Of a stretch of 64,000 bases of DNA, positions 18,372-27,009 are shown piece after piece. A model generated the notes under the pieces. It searched no databases. It was not told the DNA's origin and saw only the letters and a list, made by a program, of their open reading frames with translations. Made by a program: the position numbers and the translations under genes. Source of the stretch: GCA-2690565 sp002457235 (GTDB taxonomy: Bacteria; Verrucomicrobiota; Verrucomicrobiia; Opitutales; Coraliomargaritaceae); NCBI GenBank assembly GCA_045565695.1, contig JBJLEZ010000010.1, positions 62,001 to 126,000 on the forward strand. Direction: 5' to 3'. Each line of letters starts with the position of its first letter. The stretch's first letter is position 1.

Positions 18372-20306
18372 TTAATTTTTTTGATAGAGCTCGATATAAT
18401 CGATTTCTAATTGGTTCGGCCATATAGTTGATGTATCAGAAGCGGGGGCTGCTGATCTTACTCCATTATTTAAGATGATATACATATCTTCATTTGGCCA
18501 TAAATCGGGTTTTCTAGATTGGTTTTTATAAAGCGTATTTACGACTTTGCCATTGATCCACCATCGAGCGTATGTTTCTGTCCATTCCCATCCATACGTG
18601 TGCCAATTTTCTGCATTGTAGTTTAGGTCATAAGAATCAATCCAGGCCATATCCCAATATTGCGGATCTTGATTTGGCCACATATTGCCTGCTTGTTCGT
18701 AACCGGTCATTAAATGCATTCCCATAGCATCATAACCATTAATTGAATCTCTATATCCGAAATATTCCCATAAATCCCATTCGGGCCCCCAAATAAGATC
18801 TTCAGAAACAAGCCATATCGCTGGCCATACTTGCACTCCTGATGGGAATTTTGCACGCACCTCTATGTAGCCTTTATTAAAATTAACTTTCTGCATGGAG
18901 GTAACCCAGCCTGAAGTGTATTCAAAACTTCCTTGAGGGCTTATACCAGTGTAACTTCTTTTTTGATTTCTTAAGATAAGAGAACCATTTTGAACAAAGC
19001 TATCTTCTTCAGTTACATATCCAGAATAGGCATCTTTGAGTAAATAATCTCCATTTGCACCTGGAATTAAATCTCCTGAATCAGGATTCCTCATGCCAAT
19101 AAACCAATTCTCAGTGTTCAGTTCGCTACCTTGGAAATGATCACCCCAGACAAAAGAATAGTCAGTTGGTACATAACGAGCTGCAGGCAAATCTCCAAAG
19201 TCATCATCGGGTATCCTAGCTTGAACTTTAAAGAAGTTCTTATTACTGCTGGTATTTATCCTGTATTTACTTTGCCAGAAAGTTTCATCCAGAGAAATAT
19301 CCTCTTCGAGGTTACTTAGAGGGATAGAACTCCAAGATTCTTCAGTTATAACATCACTTTCTAATAAGGTATAAATCAATTCGCTGTTTTTCCTCCTTGG
19401 AAAAGTGTAGAAATAAACATTATCAACACGCTCAATGGAGTAGGGTTGATTTAAATCTGAGTCAATAAGGGCATAATTTGCAAAAAAATCATTATATTGA
19501 TCAATCGTATAACTTGAACCTCTTTGAAACAGTTCATACTCAAATGTGTTTTCTTGATAAGGATTAAAAGTTGAATCTGGATTTGATTGAAGGTTCGTGA
19601 TTGAATTGAAGCTGTTTGCAAGTGCCAAGCGTTCAATTTCAAAATAGCCTCCCCCTGAGTCTAATGTTAATCCATCAACCTCTATGAAATCTATTTCACC
19701 ATTTAAATTAAGTGCTAAAGCATTTTTTAATTTTGTGTAAGAGCCTTGGGAATCGTAATCTACCCAAACAGAAAATTGGTCAGTATCGGTATTGACTTCA
19801 ACTAGTATACTTACTTCTTGGTTGCTAGGATTTTGCAGTGTAGTAATATAAGTGAACTGTCCTGCTCCCATTGTAGAAAGTAAAGAATTTGTTGAAGAGC
19901 TAGCGGGTTTTAAACGAATGATTAAATTCAGAAGCTGATTGGTGGGAGTAAGGTCTGTATCCCCACTTTTTAACCTTAATCCAAATTGTAATTTTATATC
20001 GGTCGTTTCGTTTAGGCTATTCCAAGAATTAAAATCAATTCGATAAAATACTGTACCACTCAATGTATCGTTATTTAGGTCTAAATTAGTGCGAGGATTA
20101 TTCTGGTTAATCACCAATTGCCCTGAGCCATTTAAATTCCCCCAATTGTTATTAAGGGGAGAGATAGTTGAACCTTCTACTGAGTTAAGTGCATTACTCG
20201 CCCCGCCTTGTGTTTCATTGAATTCGTAGTATGCAATAACTTCTGCATTCGCATTTGAAATCAATAAGATAAATGTAATAACGAATAGACTTATTTTTAT
20301 GTTCAT
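18372..20306 (-). CDS. Secreted GH16 endo-galactanase-like protein
   Basis: From the ATG at 20306 the protein has 644 residues and a clear signal peptide (ISLFVITFILLISNANA); an upstream in-frame ATG at 20372 would add 22 non-signal residues and overlap the FGE gene. Residues about 20-240 form a LamG-like beta-sandwich, then comes a module (PRRKNSELIYTLLESD ... NKNFFKVQA) shared with other secreted proteins here. The C-terminal 260 residues are GH16: VQVWPAIWLVSED and the catalytic E509-W-D511-L-W-E514 (ExDxxE), then GWEWTETYARWWINGK. GH16 includes kappa-carrageenases, furcellaranases, agarases and porphyranases; the context favours a sulfated galactan. Which one needs a tree. Confidence 0.9.
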   Translation of the reverse strand: MNIKISLFVITFILLISNANAEVIAYYEFNETQGGASNALNSVEGSTISPLNNNWGNLNGSGQLVINQNNPRTNLDLNNDTLSGTVFYRIDFNSWNSLNETTDIKLQFGLRLKSGDTDLTPTNQLLNLIIRLKPASSSTNSLLSTMGAGQFTYITTLQNPSNQEVSILVEVNTDTDQFSVWVDYDSQGSYTKLKNALALNLNGEIDFIEVDGLTLDSGGGYFEIERLALANSFNSITNLQSNPDSTFNPYQENTFEYELFQRGSSYTIDQYNDFFANYALIDSDLNQPYSIERVDNVYFYTFPRRKNSELIYTLLESDVITEESWSSIPLSNLEEDISLDETFWQSKYRINTSSNKNFFKVQARIPDDDFGDLPAARYVPTDYSFVWGDHFQGSELNTENWFIGMRNPDSGDLIPGANGDYLLKDAYSGYVTEEDSFVQNGSLILRNQKRSYTGISPQGSFEYTSGWVTSMQKVNFNKGYIEVRAKFPSGVQVWPAIWLVSEDLIWGPEWDLWEYFGYRDSINGYDAMGMHLMTGYEQAGNMWPNQDPQYWDMAWIDSYDLNYNAENWHTYGWEWTETYARWWINGKVVNTLYKNQSRKPDLWPNEDMYIILNNGVRSAAPASDTSTIWPNQLEIDYIELYQKN

Positions 20307-20355
20307 AAGGTAGTAGATGGAGTATTGATAGGTATAGGTTACATCATAAAGATTT

Positions 20356-21345
20356 TCAAATGCTTTTAGCACATCTGAATCCTAAATTAGTAGTAGCCGA
20401 ATCGGGCGTATTGCTCGTCCTCGCACCAATTCGATAACGATTGCAATAGCTCTCATGGCATAAGAATGATCCACCTTTGATGACTTTTCTATGGCCGCTT
20501 CCGGGGCCTTGTGGATTGATACGTGTCTGTTTTGAATCTTCAATGTGCCATTGATTACAGAACCAATCGTTACACCATTCCCAAACATTTCCAATCAAAT
20601 TATAGAATTGGTTGTCGTACCTTTGAAATGATTTAGCCGGAGCAGTCCAGCGATAGCCATCCTCTGCTTTGTTTTCATGAGGGAATTTACCTTGCCATAC
20701 ATTGCATCTATGTTTTCCGCCGGGAACCAATTCATCGCCCCAAGGAAACTTTTTTGCATGTTTGTTATTCCAACGTGTAGCGTATTCCCACTCGGCCTCA
20801 GACGGGAGCCTTTTGTTGGCCCATTGTGCGTATGCATGAGCATCATGCCAAGAAACACTAACCACTGGGTGGTGCATTCGATTTTTGATATTGGATCCAG
20901 GGCCTTCTGGCTTCCTCCAGTTGGCACCATCAATACCAACCCACCATTCTACACCTTGTACTTTTCGAGATTGATTTAATTTTCGAACAGTTGATTTCTT
21001 GAGCTGACCAATAAAGACATATGCCCAGCCAAATTTTTCAGAATCAGTAATGTAGTTCGTATCTTCTACGAATTTGGAAAAAGCTTCATTGGTAACGGTT
21101 GTTTGATCGAGATAAAAGCTATCGACTTTCACCTGTCTTATTGGGCCCTCCCCATCGCCTTTAAATGAATCATTACCTTCGTAGCCCATCTCAAAAAATC
21201 CACCGTCTACTTCAATCATATTTTTCAATCCAATATTGGATTGGCGATCGCTAGAACAGTCATTTGATCTTACTTCATTCAAATCATTAGAGTTATCTCT
21301 TGATGGGGAACAGCAATTTTTTCTCTTTTCTGATTTTTCTTTCAT
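20356..21345 (-). CDS. Formylglycine-generating enzyme (sulfatase activator, SUMF1/FGE family)
   Basis: The 329-residue protein is a complete FGE domain (PF03781): VDGGFFEMGYEGND, DQTTVTNEAFSKFV, MHHPVVSVSWHDAHAYAQW, RLPSEAEWEYATRW, NLIGNVWEWCNDWF and the active-site block GGSFLCHESYC with the copper-binding cysteines C296 and C301, then NRYR and RTSNTPDSATTNLGFRCA. It oxidises the Cys of CxPxR in nascent sulfatases to formylglycine using O2. No signal peptide is present, so modification would happen in the cytoplasm before Sec or Tat export. It is the only maturase in the window for nine sulfatases. Odd: residues 11-16 read CCSPSR, which itself contains a sulfatase consensus. Confidence 0.95.
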   Translation of the reverse strand: MKEKSEKRKNCCSPSRDNSNDLNEVRSNDCSSDRQSNIGLKNMIEVDGGFFEMGYEGNDSFKGDGEGPIRQVKVDSFYLDQTTVTNEAFSKFVEDTNYITDSEKFGWAYVFIGQLKKSTVRKLNQSRKVQGVEWWVGIDGANWRKPEGPGSNIKNRMHHPVVSVSWHDAHAYAQWANKRLPSEAEWEYATRWNNKHAKKFPWGDELVPGGKHRCNVWQGKFPHENKAEDGYRWTAPAKSFQRYDNQFYNLIGNVWEWCNDWFCNQWHIEDSKQTRINPQGPGSGHRKVIKGGSFLCHESYCNRYRIGARTSNTPDSATTNLGFRCAKSI

Positions 21346-21499
21346 TTAAAAAATTATTTTAAAACTTACACTAAAATTTCTGACGATCTTTGTCATTAAA
21401 ATAGGCTATTATATTAATTAAAAGACCAATTTTACTGTATCAGAAAACATTATTAAAAATAAACTAAAAGATTTAATAATAGGTATTGAATTCTATTTC

Positions 21500-21516
21500 T
21501 AACTTAAACAAAGTTA
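21500..21516. promoter_or_regulatory. Inverted repeat TAACTT-n5-AAGTTA in the divergent FGE/esterase promoter region
   Basis: Six-base arms around AAACA, ending 22 bases before the esterase ATG at 21539. A near-identical inverted repeat (TACTTT-AAAC-AAAGTA) sits at 34353-34368, 23 bases before the next gene that heads a divergent pair. Two sites in the same position make a shared operator plausible. Nothing else certain was found in 21346-21538. Confidence 0.35.
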
Positions 21517-21538
21517 TCTTTTAAAGTGCTTTAAGTTT

Positions 21539-23104
21539 ATGCGTTATCTCTTAATTTTAGGATCTCTTTTTTGTATTTTTAATTCGCTTTATCCTGATAT
21601 AAAAGTGCCCTCCATTTTTTCTTCAGGTATGGTATTACAGAGAAATCAGGTAAATCCAATATGGGGTTGGAGCGATAGTAATACGGAAATCAATATTTCA
21701 TTTGCGGGAGATTTCTATTCGACGGTTGCGAGTCAAGAAGGTTATTGGAAAATCAACCTCTTGCCGAAACCAGCAAATGCTCTAGGGCAAGTAATGGTTA
21801 TTCAGAGTGCTGATGAGAGTATAAGCATAGACAATGTATTGTTTGGGGAGGTATGGCTTTGTTCTGGGCAATCAAACATGCAATGGAGCTTACTGAACAG
21901 TTTCAATTCTGATTTGGAATTACCATCAGCGAATTATCCTCAAATACGGATTTTGTCTATTCCCCATTTTGGATCGCAAGAACCCCAAAATGATTTTGAA
22001 GGTCATTGGCAGGCTGTTCACCCTGAATCAGCCAAGCAATTTTCAGCAATCGGTTATTACTTTGGCAAGACACTACACAAAAGTCTCAATGTTCCGATTG
22101 GTTTAATTGATAATTCATGGGGCGGGTCTACGTGTGAAGCGTGGATTCCGTTAGATGTATTAGGATCATTGGAAGCGGGACGTTCCTATATAAAACAATT
22201 CGAAAAAGTGATGAATGATTTTGACCCTGATCAGGCTGCATATGAATATGAGCAAAAAATAAATTCATGGCGTACCCACTTGAAGATGGCTAGGGAAAAA
22301 GGTCTACCTGAGCCACGTAAACCTTGGAAAAAGGCTAACCCTTTTACAGGACAGCACAGGCCAGCTAATCTTTATAATGGGGTCTTGCATCCGATTATAG
22401 GGTATGGAATCAAAGGAGTCATTTGGTATCAAGGAGAAGGTAATGTAAAACGTGCCTTTGATTATCGAGATATTTTCCCTAAAATGATTGAAACTTGGCG
22501 AAAACAATGGGGTCAGGGCGATTTCCCGTTTTATTGGGTTCAAATCGCTGATTATTTAGACGAATCGATGTACCCACCTGAAGTATCCTTATTTGCTGAA
22601 TTAAGAGAATCACAAACCCTTACCCTAAATAGATTAGGCAATGTAGGACAAGCCGTGATTATCGATTTAGGAGAAGGGCGAGACATTCATCCTAGAAATA
22701 AAAAGGGTGTAGCTGATCGGCTAGCGAGGATTGCCCTAGCTCGAGACTACGATTTTGACATTGCCTATAAAAATCCAAGTTATGCCAGTATGGAAATCAA
22801 AGATAGTTTTATCCTTCTTGATTTTAATGACATTGGGGAACAGCTTTATTCTTTGGATAGCAACGAACTAAAAGGGTTCACAGTATGCGGAGTCGATGAA
22901 GTTTTTGTGAATGCTCAAGCAGGAATTATTAACGGATCAAAAATTAAAGTCTGGGCTGATGGTATAAATGATCCAGTGGCTGTGCGTTATGCTTGGGCCA
23001 ATAACCCTATTTGTAATCTTTATGGTCAAACTGGTTCTACATTGTTACCTTTAACGCCATTTCGCACAGATTCTTTCACTCTGAAATCAGAAATGATTGA
23101 TTGA
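21539..23104 (+). CDS. Secreted sialate O-acetylesterase-like SGNH/SASA esterase
   Basis: A signal peptide (YLLILGSLFCIFNSLYPD) is followed by VPSIFSSGMVLQRNQ and GWSDSNTEI, the usual start of the SASA family (PF03629). The catalytic block is LCSGQSNMQW with Ser112. GVIWYQGEGN and the C-terminal EGRDIHPRNKKGVADRLARIAL with its catalytic Asp/His (D-I-H) complete the triad. The family removes acetyl groups from sugars; in polysaccharide loci it deacetylates algal or plant glycans. It faces the FGE gene across a 193-base divergent promoter region and is followed by galK 74 bases on. Confidence 0.88.
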   Translation: MRYLLILGSLFCIFNSLYPDIKVPSIFSSGMVLQRNQVNPIWGWSDSNTEINISFAGDFYSTVASQEGYWKINLLPKPANALGQVMVIQSADESISIDNVLFGEVWLCSGQSNMQWSLLNSFNSDLELPSANYPQIRILSIPHFGSQEPQNDFEGHWQAVHPESAKQFSAIGYYFGKTLHKSLNVPIGLIDNSWGGSTCEAWIPLDVLGSLEAGRSYIKQFEKVMNDFDPDQAAYEYEQKINSWRTHLKMAREKGLPEPRKPWKKANPFTGQHRPANLYNGVLHPIIGYGIKGVIWYQGEGNVKRAFDYRDIFPKMIETWRKQWGQGDFPFYWVQIADYLDESMYPPEVSLFAELRESQTLTLNRLGNVGQAVIIDLGEGRDIHPRNKKGVADRLARIALARDYDFDIAYKNPSYASMEIKDSFILLDFNDIGEQLYSLDSNELKGFTVCGVDEVFVNAQAGIINGSKIKVWADGINDPVAVRYAWANNPICNLYGQTGSTLLPLTPFRTDSFTLKSEMID

Positions 23105-23178
23105 GCTTGCTACCTGTTAACTAAAAAAAATCTAATTTACCAATATCTGGATTATCTAATCATTCTATTCATTTAATT

Positions 23179-24348
23179 ATGGAGAAAAAAAGTGCCGCAA
23201 AAAATTTATTCACTGAGACCTTCAACGCATCTCCCGATTTGTATTCTTTTGCTCCAGGCAGAATTGAATTTATCGGCAATCACACAGATTACAATGGAGG
23301 TGATGTCATTGGCTTAGCGATAAATGAAGGGGTCACGATGGCGTTTAGAAGACGAGATGATGATGCGATTAATTTAATCAGTGCAAACGAATCATCTGTG
23401 CAGTCAAACCTTGCTAACATTCATCGTCTTGAAAACGAAAGTTCATGGGCCAATTACCCCCTTGGCGTTACTAAAGTTTTTCAGGATGCTGGCTACCCAA
23501 TAGACAATGGATATGATCTTGCTATTGTAAGCGATTTACCGATTGGGGCTGGCTTAAGTAGTAGTGCAGCTGTTGAGCTTGGACTTGCTGTCCTCTTAAA
23601 TCATTCTCTTGAATTGAATTTAGAAAAACATGACTTAGTTCAATTATGCCGAAAGGCGGAAAATGACTTTGTGGGTGTTCCTTGTGGCATTTTAGATCAG
23701 GGTGTATCAGCCTTTGGACAAAGTGGCCATTTGGTTAAAATTGATTGCACAAATGAAGCCTTTGACCTCATTCCTTTTTCTAAGAATCAAAGTGATATAC
23801 ATTTTTGGATATTGAATACCAATCTGAAACATTCTCTAGTTGATTCACTCTATGCAGAGCGATTTAAGGAGTGTCATCTGGCTTTGAAAGTCTGCCAGAA
23901 TAAGTTTCCTCAAATCAAAAATCTGACACAAGTTGATTACGATATGCTTGAAGTGTGCAAACCTGAGCTGAGTGATATGCTTTATCGTAGAGCATTGCAT
24001 ATCGTTGGTGAGCATGAAAGAGTCTCAAAGCTCTCCAAAGCGATTGAAGAGAATGATTACAAATTAGCAGGAAAGTTAATGTATGAATCTCACGAAAGTT
24101 CTCGTTTAAATTTTGAAAATAGCACTAAAGAGTTAGATTTTATCATCAACTACATTAAAGGAAGTGAATCGATCTACGGAGCTCGTTTAACTGGAGGGGG
24201 TTTTGGCGGAGCTGTTGTTGTCATGGCAAAGAATACTTTGTCCACTGAATTAAAAAATGAAATATCATTGGCCTATAAAAAAGCTTTCAACATTGACCTA
24301 AGCACACTCTGTACTGGATCAGAAAGTGGGGCAACAGTCTTTGATTGA
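23179..24348 (+). CDS. galK: Galactokinase
   Basis: The 389-residue protein has all GHMP galactokinase signatures: APGRIEFIGNHTDYNGG (galactose-binding motif near residue 26), LPIGAGLSSSAAVELGLA (ATP loop), NDFVGVPCGILDQGVSAFG with the catalytic Asp, and TGGGFGGAVVVMAK near the end. It phosphorylates D-galactose at C1 for the Leloir pathway in the cytoplasm. galT and galE are not in the window. Its presence supports galactose as a product of the surrounding glycosidases. The gene is convergent with a sulfatase gene 47 bases away. Confidence 0.95.
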   Translation: MEKKSAAKNLFTETFNASPDLYSFAPGRIEFIGNHTDYNGGDVIGLAINEGVTMAFRRRDDDAINLISANESSVQSNLANIHRLENESSWANYPLGVTKVFQDAGYPIDNGYDLAIVSDLPIGAGLSSSAAVELGLAVLLNHSLELNLEKHDLVQLCRKAENDFVGVPCGILDQGVSAFGQSGHLVKIDCTNEAFDLIPFSKNQSDIHFWILNTNLKHSLVDSLYAERFKECHLALKVCQNKFPQIKNLTQVDYDMLEVCKPELSDMLYRRALHIVGEHERVSKLSKAIEENDYKLAGKLMYESHESSRLNFENSTKELDFIINYIKGSESIYGARLTGGGFGGAVVVMAKNTLSTELKNEISLAYKKAFNIDLSTLCTGSESGATVFD

Positions 24349-24395
24349 TCGATAAACTATCACTTCATTAAACATCGTATAAGCCGATCTTTTAA

Positions 24396-27002
24396 TCAGT
24401 TCTCTGACGCAGATAGCTTAAAGAATTGAGCATTTCCCGACGCATTGAATTCGACTTGTACCTCAGAGAAGTTATTATCCGTTAAGGATGTGGTAGTCGA
24501 TGAAATGGGGTTATGAATTTCCCAATTAGGATTGGCTAATGAATCCGTTGATAAAAGATTCACCGTTGAGTTTAGATTACTTCTACGTGTATAGGTTATC
24601 TGATTGCTATTGCTTTCGGAAACAATGCTTATTTGTTTCGCTTTTTCTTCGGCATTCAGTGGATTACCAGCAAATATAAATTCATTAAGGTTACTTTCTT
24701 GGTCTTTATCAAAATCAGAATATGCTGAGTTTTCGTATAGATTATTCGCTATTGCCCAAGCCTTGTAGGAATTATTTGGGAATTCTTTAAGGATGACGTT
24801 ATCTACATGTATTTCATGAATCACGCCCCCATTTTTTTTATTTATCCTAAGTTGCATATAATACTCATCGTATGCGCCGAATCCACTGGTATCGAAACTT
24901 CCTTGAAATTGCTGCCACGCATTTTCTGTTGAATTTTCGGCATTTGAGATAATCGTACCTTGATAGGTATAACTTCCTTCTTTTGTCGGACTCGTCCAAA
25001 TCTCTATATCAATTAAACTATTGTTACTATTTGGATTATCTTCGATTAAGCTCATCATCCAAAAAGAGGCATGATAAACAGTACCGCTCTTAAATCGATG
25101 TTTCATGTCTTGAACAACAACTCCATTGTCCCAAGTCTGAGAAAAACTAAGGGAGTATGAGCCTTCTTTTTTATGAATGTTATCTCGATTGAAGGAATAT
25201 GAATTCCCCTCACTTAAATTACTTGGGTAGGTGTTATTGAAAGTATACCAACCGGAATCATCCCAGCTACCTTTATCATTGCTATCTGGTGAAGTCCCAT
25301 TTCTAAGGGATTCAAATCCACCGTTCATTAAAAGATTGGAAGATTTATTTTTCAACTCAGGGACAAAATCAAATAAGGCCATTTGAAGGCTTTGGTAATT
25401 TTCTATAACTTCAGCTGAATTAGCGTTAATAAGGTTATTAAATTCGTGAGGATCATCAGAAATATTGTAAAGTTCCTCATCGCCATTTTGGTATAAAATA
25501 TACCTCCAATTTTCTGATACCACACTAAAACTCTTATTATTAGGATCATCGCTTGAATCTCCACTAACCATGGACAGAGCATGGCTTGGACCATTCCACT
25601 GGGCGATATCTGGATCAAGTAAAAATGGAACCAAACTGTAACCATCAAGATCTCTTCCATTTGAGTTCTTTTTTGTGTCAGTTGTAAGTCCGCATAGTTC
25701 TCTTACAGTAGGATATAGGTCAATTAGGCTAGTAGGATGGCTAACAATTTTTCCTTGGTTAGCCGTATTATTTGGGGCTCTAATAATAAAAGGAACATGG
25801 GTACTATTGGCCCAAAGAGTATTTTTCGACATGACTTCTTTTTCGCCAAATTCATAACCATGATCACTGGTAAAAATTATAATTGTATTGTCGGCGTAAG
25901 GGCTTGCGTCAATTGCATCAATAACAGCTCCTACTTGCTCATCTACAAAATTGACACAAGCTAAGTAGGCTTGCAAATAGGCCTTAATGAATGCTTCTTT
26001 TGTTGCGTAAACAGTTCCATCAACAGAGGCTTCGTTTACGGAATCTACCATAGCTTTGTAAACTAAACGGGTTGAGGTATTTTGGTGAAAATTATTATCA
26101 AAGAAACAATCTTCAATATCATTTTCAATACGTTCTGGTAACTCTATTGATTCAATAGGAAAGCGATCAAAATACTTTTGGGGTACAACTAGAGGAGTAT
26201 GCGGTCTATGAAATCCAATCGCTAAAAATAATTTTTCGTTTTCTCCAGTAGGGTCTGATTGGGCCAAAGTATTAATGACATCATCAACAGCCCATTTCCT
26301 CATTTTTTCATCTTGGAGGTCATCCCTGTCATCATCATTAACATAATTAAAGGCTCCTGCTGATTGCCATCCAGCAGTCCACCAACCCGATTGTCCATTC
26401 ACAATTGGGATATTGGAAAGCGGAGCAAATAAGCTATTCAGATTGCCTGCCCCTTCAAAAAAAGTATTGGGTACAGACTGGTGACAAACTGTATTCCCTG
26501 CAGATGAATCATAGGGAACTGGACCAGGCCAAGCCGAAGGGCCTGTTTCGGTCCATTCACTCGTTTCAGAGGCATCTAAATCATGATGCATTATCTTACC
26601 TGCCCTGTAGGTTTCATAGCCATTATCCTTTAGGTATTGCATCAATGTTTTTGAATTTTCTAAGATAGAATTAATTGTGTATCCACTTCTTGTCTGATTA
26701 TACCAATTTTCAAAACCATAGTTGCTTGAATTGTGGGGATAAATTCCTGTCATGAATGAGCTTCTACTAGGACCGCATATAGGAGCATTACTATGAGCAT
26801 TTGAAAAGATAACACCTTCTGCCGCTAATTGATCTATATTAGGCGTTTGGCTCTGTGGATAACTGTTAAAAAATCCTTCAAAATCATTTAAATCATCACA
26901 AACGATTAGAACAATATTTGGGTTTTGAGGAAGTTGCCCATAAATTGGTAATAACAATCCGAAAACAAATAAGATTGGTAATGTTCTTTTAAATATATTC
27001 AT
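24396..27002 (-). CDS. Exported type I sulfatase with CBM4/9-like domain and C-terminal verrucomicrobial module
   Basis: 868 residues. Signal peptide (LPILFVFGLLLPIYG), then NIVLIVCDDLNDFEGF, an iduronate-2-sulfatase-like start, formylglycine motif C76-G-P-S-R and SSFMTGIYPHNSSN. GKIMHHDLD, FHRPHTPLVVPQKYFDRFP and IIFTSDHGYEFGE complete a sulfatase of about 550 residues. Then NLLMNGGFESLRNG begins a beta-sandwich like CBM4/9, ending VDNVILKEF; an EF-hand-like DFDKDQESNLNEFIFAGNPLN spacer; and a final module with YTRRSNLNSTVNLLSTD ... QFFKLS found in other secreted proteins here. Last gene of a five-gene minus-strand operon. The CBM suggests it stays on the polysaccharide or cell surface. Confidence 0.93.
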   Translation of the reverse strand: MNIFKRTLPILFVFGLLLPIYGQLPQNPNIVLIVCDDLNDFEGFFNSYPQSQTPNIDQLAAEGVIFSNAHSNAPICGPSRSSFMTGIYPHNSSNYGFENWYNQTRSGYTINSILENSKTLMQYLKDNGYETYRAGKIMHHDLDASETSEWTETGPSAWPGPVPYDSSAGNTVCHQSVPNTFFEGAGNLNSLFAPLSNIPIVNGQSGWWTAGWQSAGAFNYVNDDDRDDLQDEKMRKWAVDDVINTLAQSDPTGENEKLFLAIGFHRPHTPLVVPQKYFDRFPIESIELPERIENDIEDCFFDNNFHQNTSTRLVYKAMVDSVNEASVDGTVYATKEAFIKAYLQAYLACVNFVDEQVGAVIDAIDASPYADNTIIIFTSDHGYEFGEKEVMSKNTLWANSTHVPFIIRAPNNTANQGKIVSHPTSLIDLYPTVRELCGLTTDTKKNSNGRDLDGYSLVPFLLDPDIAQWNGPSHALSMVSGDSSDDPNNKSFSVVSENWRYILYQNGDEELYNISDDPHEFNNLINANSAEVIENYQSLQMALFDFVPELKNKSSNLLMNGGFESLRNGTSPDSNDKGSWDDSGWYTFNNTYPSNLSEGNSYSFNRDNIHKKEGSYSLSFSQTWDNGVVVQDMKHRFKSGTVYHASFWMMSLIEDNPNSNNSLIDIEIWTSPTKEGSYTYQGTIISNAENSTENAWQQFQGSFDTSGFGAYDEYYMQLRINKKNGGVIHEIHVDNVILKEFPNNSYKAWAIANNLYENSAYSDFDKDQESNLNEFIFAGNPLNAEEKAKQISIVSESNSNQITYTRRSNLNSTVNLLSTDSLANPNWEIHNPISSTTTSLTDNNFSEVQVEFNASGNAQFFKLSASEN

Positions 27003-27009
27003 GAGAATT

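Noticed and set aside
20307..20372. Longer N-terminus of the GH16 protein
   Set aside because: It would overlap the FGE gene and place the signal peptide 22 residues inside the protein.
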